Shown: in pieces, positions 1 through 5,305 of the stretch | Layout of the letters: every line of letters begins with the position of its first letter | Position numbering within the stretch: position 1 is the first letter of the stretch | NCBI GenBank assembly: GCA_024654265.1 | Contig: JANLIO010000013.1 | Location: 1 to 7,449 of the forward strand | Reading direction: 5' to 3' | Length of the DNA: 7,449 nucleotides | DNA from: a bacterium | Lineage (GTDB): Bacteria; Patescibacteriota; Patescibacteriia; 2-12-FULL-60-25 | Translations under genes and position numbers: made by a program | Notes under the pieces: model-generated | The model's input: the letters and a program-made list of their open reading frames with translations, nothing else | The model's database searches: none | What the model was told of the DNA's origin: nothing

Positions 1-944
1 CGCCCTGTCTCCGCATTCACCAAAATATCTCCACTTATGTTTGTTGAAAATGAGCCGACGACCTCAACTTCCGTTGATGACCCTGCGCCAAGATTTCCAA
101 TTTCAAATTCCAGCATTCGATTATCGATCACTTCATTCACCAGATCTGTTTTGCCGGTTGCACTTTCAACTGTAAATCCGACTGGGAGCTCAATTCGTGA
201 AACAAGATTTTCGAGTTCCTTATCACCATTATTTTGCACAAAATATGCCATTAAGACACGATCACCTGGAAGAACCTTTTCCGGAACCCGCAGTTCTCCC
301 TCAAGAACGCTTTCCGAATAAACAAGAACAGCGGTTACCAGAGTTTCAAAATCACTATTAAAAGAAGCTGGCCGATATGTTCCAACAACTTGAATCGCGC
401 TCGTTGTTCCAAGCGCCCCCATAAATGTTCCACGAACCTCAACCGTGCCTTCCGCGCCAATATGTAACGAACCTAGTCGCCACGTTGATTCCCCCTCTGT
501 TGGCATAGGCTCGCGAGCTTCAACGATAAAATCCGAAGGAAACGTAATTCGAAGCTCTGTTTGCGCTAATGGCTCGGACGTTTGATTCTTGTAGTGAATA
601 ATATATGTTGTCTCTTTTCCAACCGAAACGTTTTCCGGTCCTTCAATTGATATCTGGAGTGCGTCGCCGGAAAATCCACGGAATGGCTTTGTAAGCGTCA
701 CGTACAATGCTGACACGCCAACAACACTTACAATAAAAAGAAGTGAAGTAATGAGGGTAATTGTCCACCAACGCGAGCGAGCCGGATTAATTCGAGACAG
801 ATCCGGCATCTCTCCAGACTCGTCTTGATAAATCGCCGTTAGACTTTTTTCGATATCATCCTCCTTTTTTTCATCCTTAAAATTATTCGCGCCAGTAGAG
901 ACGTTGCGTTTTTTAGAAAAACGTTTTTTTATTTTTTTAATCAT
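1..944 (-). CDS. Membrane-anchored extracellular protein with DUF11/CARDB-like beta-sandwich domains (3' end outside window)
   Basis: Likely a surface protein held in the membrane by one N-terminal helix; its exact role is unknown. I translated 314 codons from the ATG at 944-942, and the frame stays open to the window edge, so the C-terminus is missing. Residues 1-58 are charged and lysine-rich (start MIKKIKKRFSKKR) and probably cytoplasmic. Residues 59-82 form a hydrophobic segment starting at W59-W60. From about residue 97 the chain is extracellular and beta-rich. Two modules resemble bacterial DUF11/CARDB (Ig-like) repeats: one near 97-205, opening ISIEGPENVSVGKETTY, and one near 213-312, opening LRVPEKVLPGDRVLMAYFV. 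Each ends with a phrase of the type 'LGSLHIGAEGTVEVRGTF' or 'IGNLGAGSSTEVEVVGSF'. The start lies inside the end of the DUF4012 gene (8-base overlap ATGATTAA) and has no clear Shine-Dalgarno, so translation is probably coupled. More repeats probably follow outside the window. The topology is fairly sure; the family name is by resemblance only. Confidence 0.82.
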   Translation of the reverse strand, partial: MIKKIKKRFSKKRNVSTGANNFKDEKKEDDIEKSLTAIYQDESGEMPDLSRINPARSRWWTITLITSLLFIVSVVGVSALYVTLTKPFRGFSGDALQISIEGPENVSVGKETTYIIHYKNQTSEPLAQTELRITFPSDFIVEAREPMPTEGESTWRLGSLHIGAEGTVEVRGTFMGALGTTSAIQVVGTYRPASFNSDFETLVTAVLVYSESVLEGELRVPEKVLPGDRVLMAYFVQNNGDKELENLVSRIELPVGFTVESATGKTDLVNEVIDNRMLEFEIGNLGAGSSTEVEVVGSFSTNISGDILVNAETG

Positions 945-3567
945 GTGTAGGTATGCGGAAAAGCCCAGCAGATACGTGATCGCGATCCCACGATCCTTCA
1001 AACACAGCGGAACCAACTCGAGGAATAACGCCACTCGACCACCCAAGCTCCCACTCGGCCGGATATCGAATCTCAGAAACAATACTCCGTTCTGTTTTTC
1101 CGGATTGGCTTGTAAGAAGAAGAAGATACGCGAGCTCATCAGATGATTGAGCCGTAAGTTGCGCTTCTCCATTTGAGATACGCCGTGACAATTCTTGGAT
1201 GGTAAATGGAAGTCGATATCGGAATGTCACTGTTTGCGATGCACCCGGATCAAGTTGAAGCCATCCTCCAAAAACAGTTCGTGATCCATCAAGCGAAATA
1301 TCCGCACCGCTTGGATGCGTTGTCATCGTTGATTCAACTGATGCAATGTCAACGTCTTTTGTGAGATATGATTCCGGCGTATCAAACAAGTTCGCAGGAG
1401 GTCGATCAAACCCATTTGCCGACAACAGCTGACTTCCTCGCGGGACATATACGCGCAAATAGGAAACATTGCGAACGCCACTAAATAGATCTCCTTTTAC
1501 TCCCGTGTGGCTTCTTGTAAGAATAACCGTATCGATAATACTGCCATCTGCTGAAATTTCAGCGATGTGTTTGACGTTTTCATCAATCACACCGTCTGTT
1601 TTTTGCCCTGCAATATTTGCCTCAATGATAGAAAGCGCGTCTCCTTCTGTTCCTTTCATTCTCCCGTTCCAACCCAACGACTCTGCAAATCCCTCTTCCT
1701 CTTCATTAGAGAAATACACTTGAACATCTTTTGTCGTCAATCCTTCCGAAAGGAGCGTCGCGACACGCAACCAATCATCTTTTGGTAATAATTTCATTCG
1801 ATCAACAAGTGCAACACCAAGATCTCCAACAAATTTCTTTGGCGTATTTGCCTCACGGTCGTAATCTAACTCAACCTGTGTTTGCGTTTCAAGAAGAAAA
1901 TTATCTGACGAAATTGTCTTCTTGTATTCTGGAAGATCAATTGGCCCGGTGATATCAAGAATATGCTCGATAAAAGACGCATTCACGGCAACAATGCCAT
2001 CCAACGTCGGCTGACCCGCACGACTCCAAAACCACTCGATCTTTTTTGCTGAAGCTGGAAAATCAGGTGACCAGTTTGAATCTTGAAATTCCCATCGTGC
2101 GTTAATCAATTGAAGTGGCTTTGGCGCTGAAACATTTTCCAAAAGCTGACCCTGCAAATCATACGTCCCGCCAGGTGGAACCGTAATCTTTTTCAACTCA
2201 CCTTGGCTCACCGTAATTTCAGCAACGGAACCCATGAAACCGCCCGTCGGACGAAGTTCTGTTTGATTTTGAAATACGAGAAGATAGGTACGAGTTTCAT
2301 TTTTCCCAAAAAAGACAGCTAATCGTTTTGCCAATGTCCTGATTTCATCAAACGATGAACGAGCATCATCCAATTGTTCACGCATTTGGATAAACGTATC
2401 CCGTGTTTCTTCGGGTAAAATATCCGGATCAACGGAATCCGCCGCTTCAGTTGCATCATCCAAAAGCGGGAGGATCCCTTCTGCATACGCAGATAAAAGT
2501 TCAAATCGTTCATCCGTATGTCGCGTTGGATCCTCAAACATCTTTTCAATTCCACGCGCAAATAATCGTCCTGCTTCAGATGTTTTTTCTCCAACCTCCA
2601 AGAGCGCACGTGCCGCACGGTATTGATTCGGAACGAAGGTCGCGATACCAAGAGCCAATGCACCTGAATCCGTGAGTAACGCATCCGCCTCATGAAATCG
2701 ATCCGATGCCTTTTGAAATGACACTCGAACATCACCCGCGGTATTTGAATCTCGAATTGCGAATAAATCGGATAACGCTTCTTTCCCGGCCGTTTCTGCT
2801 GCGCCTTTTGTGTAGGAAGCAGATCGGTACGCAACCAATGCATGCGCCGGCAATGTCACAATAATGATTAATGCTAAAAATCCGCTAACCGCTCGAATTG
2901 GCTGAAGTTTTGGTAAATCAACATATGTGATCACATCCTTCACCTCATTCGCAACTCGCGTTTCGATTCGTTCAACCCGATGAAAAAGAGAGACAACGGC
3001 ACTTCCCATTGAAGCAAACGTTGAGTTCAGTCGCTCAAGCGGGCCATAGACATGACGAAAAGACATTGCAAAAACCGGATGCGTGAACTGATCAGAAACC
3101 CAATACGGGTCATACTGATCCAAAACAAGATCATGCACCAACGAACCAAAAATATCGGGAGATGCATATGATGCTTCGCGCTCTTCCCAATCCGGCACAT
3201 ATTCATCCGTAAGACGATCCACCCGATGGCGCGGTGTGCTCAATGCAATTTCTCGTAACGAAAGAACATGTTCACTCTTTGATCGTGATTCCGTCACTGT
3301 GACCGTAATTTCTTTTTTTGATGGTGGCTGACGTACAAGTGACTGAATATGCGCCGTGTCCATCTCAAGAATCGAATCCGTTACCGCAACGTCTGATACG
3401 GATTCAAAAAATATCGAGGGTTCAGTCCGCGCGTATGTTCGATGGCGAATTCGTTTTGCACGTTTTCGAACTCCTTCCGGAGTAACCATTGTTACTCCAT
3501 CTTGTTCAATAACACGACGCATTGCGTCTTCGAATGAAAGTGTATGTGGTTTCCTCCTTACTGTCAT
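937..3567 (-). CDS. DUF4012 domain-containing membrane protein
   Basis: An 876-residue protein of the DUF4012 family (PF13196), whose biochemical role is not established; members in Gram-positive bacteria and CPR often lie beside glycosyltransferase or exopolysaccharide genes. Residues 1-225 are hydrophilic and probably cytoplasmic, with a basic stretch at 34-48. A single transmembrane helix spans about 226-247 (around FLALIIIVTLPAHALV). Residues 255-415 are mostly helical and coiled-coil-like. The DUF4012 core begins near 425 with YLLVFQNQTELRPTGGF (428-444) and continues with DSNWSPDFP (496-504) and LDGIVAVNASFIEHILDITG (522-541). The C-terminal part (about 670-876) is beta-rich and should be extracellular. 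The start ATG overlaps the glycosyltransferase stop as ATGA, which supports coupled translation. A purine-rich Shine-Dalgarno-like run lies just inside the gene instead of before it. The stop overlaps the start of the next membrane protein. The family call is strong; function is unknown, with surface glycopolymer attachment as one possibility. Confidence 0.9.
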   Translation of the reverse strand: MTVRRKPHTLSFEDAMRRVIEQDGVTMVTPEGVRKRAKRIRHRTYARTEPSIFFESVSDVAVTDSILEMDTAHIQSLVRQPPSKKEITVTVTESRSKSEHVLSLREIALSTPRHRVDRLTDEYVPDWEEREASYASPDIFGSLVHDLVLDQYDPYWVSDQFTHPVFAMSFRHVYGPLERLNSTFASMGSAVVSLFHRVERIETRVANEVKDVITYVDLPKLQPIRAVSGFLALIIIVTLPAHALVAYRSASYTKGAAETAGKEALSDLFAIRDSNTAGDVRVSFQKASDRFHEADALLTDSGALALGIATFVPNQYRAARALLEVGEKTSEAGRLFARGIEKMFEDPTRHTDERFELLSAYAEGILPLLDDATEAADSVDPDILPEETRDTFIQMREQLDDARSSFDEIRTLAKRLAVFFGKNETRTYLLVFQNQTELRPTGGFMGSVAEITVSQGELKKITVPPGGTYDLQGQLLENVSAPKPLQLINARWEFQDSNWSPDFPASAKKIEWFWSRAGQPTLDGIVAVNASFIEHILDITGPIDLPEYKKTISSDNFLLETQTQVELDYDREANTPKKFVGDLGVALVDRMKLLPKDDWLRVATLLSEGLTTKDVQVYFSNEEEEGFAESLGWNGRMKGTEGDALSIIEANIAGQKTDGVIDENVKHIAEISADGSIIDTVILTRSHTGVKGDLFSGVRNVSYLRVYVPRGSQLLSANGFDRPPANLFDTPESYLTKDVDIASVESTMTTHPSGADISLDGSRTVFGGWLQLDPGASQTVTFRYRLPFTIQELSRRISNGEAQLTAQSSDELAYLLLLTSQSGKTERSIVSEIRYPAEWELGWSSGVIPRVGSAVFEGSWDRDHVSAGLFRIPTHD
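3551..3567 (-). promoter_or_regulatory. ATGA stop/start overlap with an internal Shine-Dalgarno-like run
   Basis: On the minus strand ATGA (3567-3564) holds both the DUF4012 start and the glycosyltransferase stop. There is no Shine-Dalgarno upstream of this ATG. Instead AAGGAGGAA lies downstream at 3559-3551, with GGAGG starting at base +11 of the gene. The next in-frame ATG (codon 16) is too far from it, about 30 bases, to be its start. The run may help hold a terminating ribosome for re-initiation, or may be chance from the codons for RRK. The overlap is seen directly; the role is inferred. Confidence 0.45.
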
Positions 3568-4679
3568 GACATTGCGTCGATATACGCCTGGAGAGTTTGC
3601 TCAGCCGTCTTTTTCCAATCATGGCGAACCGAAAGAGCCGGCAGTGCTTTTTCCACCCGTTGTCGAGCTTCGCCAGGGTTACGAAGAACTCGATCTATCG
3701 CACGAAGTATATCAATTTTTGAGCCAGGCTGAAAGTAAAAAACACCGTCTTCCCCAAGAACCTCTGGCAATGCAGCTGATCGCGAAACAATAACCGGACA
3801 CCCGGCTTGCATTGCCTCAAGTGGAGGAAGTCCAAAACCCTCGAACTGCGATGGAAAAACAAATGCAACCGCCTCATGATACAACGTGGCGAGCTTTTCA
3901 TCAGAGACAAAACCGAGGAACTCTACACGCGTGAGTCCGCGTTTTTGCGCGTCATGCTTTACCCGTTGCATAAAAACATCTTCCTCACCAGCGATTTTAA
4001 GTTCAAGTGTCGGGTTTCTCATTTCAATCTCCTCCCACGCATCAATTAAAAAATCCAAACCCTTGTGTGGGTATGCTGAACCAACATACAACAAAAATTG
4101 AGTACGCGGTGGCTTCCCATAATCATACGCGACAGGACGAACGCTCCGCATCATTCCCTCCCCTGTGACAAGAATCTTGTCTGCATTTTTTGGATAAAAA
4201 TGTGCAACATCATCTGACGTGAACTGCGTTGGAACTAAGATACGTTTTGCTCGACGTACTGCCATTTCAAGAACCACGCGATATCCAACACGTTTTATCA
4301 TTGCGATAAAAGCAGACCGCGTCGAAACACGCGCGCTCCGAGGAATGTGACGAAGGAGCAAATCGTGAATCGTGACAACAAACGGGCCGGAAGTAAAAAC
4401 CGGAACATTCCAATGCGGAATATGAATCACGTCCGCATGAAGTCCCCGAAAAAGGGCTGGCATTGAAATCTGTTCATGAATGCCATACCACGGAACATCG
4501 GCAACCACTGTTTGAACAGAAGGATGAGTACCAAATGGATGAATAGGATGGCGGGTCACAAGGACATACTCATGCTCGGGCGCAATCTCCAAAAGAGCTC
4601 GGATAAGCTCCTCAACATATCGACCAATCCCACGTGTTGCGCGAGGGGTCATCATTCGCGCATCAATACCGATTCTCAT
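3564..4679 (-). CDS. Glycosyltransferase family 4 (group 1), GT-B fold
   Basis: A 371-residue cytoplasmic or membrane-peripheral enzyme that transfers a sugar from a nucleotide-sugar donor to a glycan or lipid-linked acceptor. The N-terminal Rossmann half shows the start MRIGIDARMMTPRATRGIGR with the glycine-rich GIGRYVEEL segment (17-25), typical of mannosyltransferase-like GT4 enzymes, and VVTIHDLLL (101-109). The donor-binding C-terminal half has YVGSAYPHKGLDFLIDAW (198-215; K206 is the expected phosphate-contacting lysine). It also has the EX7E motif in FEGFGLPPLEAMQAGCPVI (E280 and E288). The length is usual for the family, so the protein looks intact. Donor and acceptor cannot be read from the sequence. 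The gene begins an operon: its TGA stop overlaps the DUF4012 start by four bases. No Shine-Dalgarno precedes the ATG, and the candidate -10 element ends six bases before it, so the mRNA may be leaderless. The UGA stop supports use of the standard bacterial code. Confidence 0.95.
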   Translation of the reverse strand: MRIGIDARMMTPRATRGIGRYVEELIRALLEIAPEHEYVLVTRHPIHPFGTHPSVQTVVADVPWYGIHEQISMPALFRGLHADVIHIPHWNVPVFTSGPFVVTIHDLLLRHIPRSARVSTRSAFIAMIKRVGYRVVLEMAVRRAKRILVPTQFTSDDVAHFYPKNADKILVTGEGMMRSVRPVAYDYGKPPRTQFLLYVGSAYPHKGLDFLIDAWEEIEMRNPTLELKIAGEEDVFMQRVKHDAQKRGLTRVEFLGFVSDEKLATLYHEAVAFVFPSQFEGFGLPPLEAMQAGCPVIVSRSAALPEVLGEDGVFYFQPGSKIDILRAIDRVLRNPGEARQRVEKALPALSVRHDWKKTAEQTLQAYIDAMS

Positions 4680-4685
4680 ATAACG

Positions 4686-4714
4686 AGATTACGTTGACAC
4701 CCACCGATTGACAA
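4686..4714 (-). promoter_or_regulatory. Candidate sigma-70-type promoter of the glycosyltransferase operon
   Basis: Read on the minus strand, TTGTCA (4714-4709, five of six bases of the -35 consensus) is followed by a 17-base spacer and TAATCT (4691-4686, matching the -10 consensus at positions 1, 2 and 6). The expected transcription start, about seven bases past the -10, is at 4679, which is the A of the glycosyltransferase ATG. This fits the missing Shine-Dalgarno and predicts a leaderless message. The -10 match is only moderate, so this is a candidate. Confidence 0.42.
4694..4713 (+). promoter_or_regulatory. Two TTGACA copies 14 bases apart in the divergent intergenic region
   Basis: TTGACA occurs at 4694-4699 and again at 4708-4713 on the plus strand. 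The second copy overlaps, on the other strand, the -35 candidate of the glycosyltransferase operon. Either could be a -35 element for the plus-strand gene at 4769, but I find no convincing -10 at a 15-19 base spacing from either copy, so the plus promoter is unresolved. The repeated hexamer could instead be part of a regulator site. The repeats are certain; the function is a guess. Confidence 0.3.
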
Positions 4715-4722
4715 GAGGCAAA

Positions 4723-4752
4723 AAAAGGTTCATGGTGTTTTCTGAACCTTTT
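4723..4752. repeat. Perfect 10-bp inverted repeat: operator, leader hairpin or weak minus-strand terminator
   Basis: AAAAGGTTCA (4723-4732) and TGAACCTTTT (4743-4752) are exact inverted copies separated by 10 bases. Arm centres are 20 bp apart, about two helical turns, which would suit a dimeric DNA-binding protein. As RNA on the plus strand it would form a hairpin ending two bases before the Shine-Dalgarno run of the 166-residue gene. On the minus strand the second arm runs into seven T residues (4726-4720), so it could be a weak intrinsic terminator stopping antisense read-through before the glycosyltransferase promoter. Only three of the ten pairs are G-C, so stability is modest. Confidence 0.6.
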
Positions 4753-4754
4753 AT

Positions 4755-4764
4755 AAAAGGAGGT
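4755..4764 (+). promoter_or_regulatory. Near-perfect Shine-Dalgarno site
   Basis: AAAAGGAGGT lies five bases upstream of the ATG at 4769 when measured from its last G (4763). It fixes the start of the 166-residue gene. No other gene start in the window has a comparable site, which suggests that this gene is translated independently and efficiently. Confidence 0.9.
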
Positions 4765-4768
4765 CTCG

Positions 4769-5269
4769 ATGCCAAAACTTGAACTCGGGTTCTTTGGGAA
4801 GGGTGTCGTCTACGTTCCACCAACCGAACGACTTCTCACCCCGCGTACTGAAACGTCGTATGACGAATACATACAAGTTGGTTGCGCACTTCGAAATGTT
4901 GAAATCGCGTCTGCGTTTGTCGCCTGCCCACCGCGAATACTATCCGTATTCACACGGATCACGTTTCAGAATCTTCCGTATCGCATTTGGCCTTTTTGGG
5001 CTCGACATGTTTCTGCACGTATAAACTTCGAGAACTTCGACGGTTGGCCGGCACGATTGAGCATCTTTGGATCTGACGGCTGTACGACTTGGGCGGAACC
5101 TATCAGGGACCATGAAGTACTCGGTCCGTTTTCTTCGGTCTCGATTGCACTCACCGCTCGCAGATATCATATTCGAAATATGACAATCCGACTCTCAGCT
5201 GAACAAGGATCTCCAAAATTCAGCAGGGAGTTTAAAAATATCCCTGTTACGTATCCATCAAAACAATAA
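4769..5269 (+). CDS. Hypothetical protein, 166 residues, unrecognised, independently expressed
   Basis: I do not recognise this protein. It starts MPKLELGFFGKGVVYVPP and ends NIPVTYPSKQ. It has no signal peptide and no transmembrane segment, so it should be cytoplasmic. It is rich in aromatic residues and short hydrophobic strands (for example at 56-66, 81-88 and 122-130), which suggests a compact mostly beta fold, and it has three cysteines (C39, C53, C105). No catalytic motif or metal-binding cluster is evident. The gene is real by its context: a strong Shine-Dalgarno five bases upstream, a full reading frame, and a textbook intrinsic terminator starting three bases after its TAA. It is the only gene on this strand, lying between the LamG gene (convergent) and the glycosyltransferase operon (divergent). 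It could be a lineage-specific CPR protein. Confidence 0.85.
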   Translation: MPKLELGFFGKGVVYVPPTERLLTPRTETSYDEYIQVGCALRNVEIASAFVACPPRILSVFTRITFQNLPYRIWPFWARHVSARINFENFDGWPARLSIFGSDGCTTWAEPIRDHEVLGPFSSVSIALTARRYHIRNMTIRLSAEQGSPKFSREFKNIPVTYPSKQ

Positions 5270-5271
5270 AC

Positions 5272-5305
5272 CTCTCTGCCCCACTTGCGCAGAGAGTTTT
5301 TTTTT
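5272..5305 (+). terminator. Intrinsic terminator after the 166-residue gene
   Basis: CTCTCTGC (5272-5279) pairs perfectly with GCAGAGAG (5289-5296) around a 9-base loop and is followed by nine T residues (5297-5305). It starts three bases after the TAA of the plus-strand gene. On the minus strand the same hairpin follows the LamG stop directly but is trailed only by GGTTTATTG, a poorer T-tract, so it should work mainly for the plus strand and perhaps partly for both. The T-tract contains two bases of the LamG TAA (5306-5304). Confidence 0.93.

Noticed and set aside
37..321. Plus-strand 94-residue open frame
   Set aside because: It lies antisense inside the coherent minus-strand surface-protein frame, has no ribosome site, and its translation is low-complexity and serine/threonine-rich like a shadow frame.
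2319..2843. Minus-strand 174-residue frame inside the DUF4012 gene
   Set aside because: It is in a shifted frame of a clear family member, rich in Arg, Met and His, with no start signal.
3564..3566. Alternative code with UGA read as glycine
   Set aside because: The UGA ends the glycosyltransferase at the usual family length and overlaps the next start as ATGA, and the other genes have no in-frame UGA.
3356..3793. Plus-strand 145-residue frame across the glycosyltransferase/DUF4012 overlap
   Set aside because: It is antisense to two well-supported genes, lacks a Shine-Dalgarno and shows no domain features.
4752..4757. TATAAA as the -10 of the orphan gene
   Set aside because: Transcription would start near 4764, removing the strong Shine-Dalgarno from the mRNA, and the -35 at the right spacing (TTCATG) is weak.
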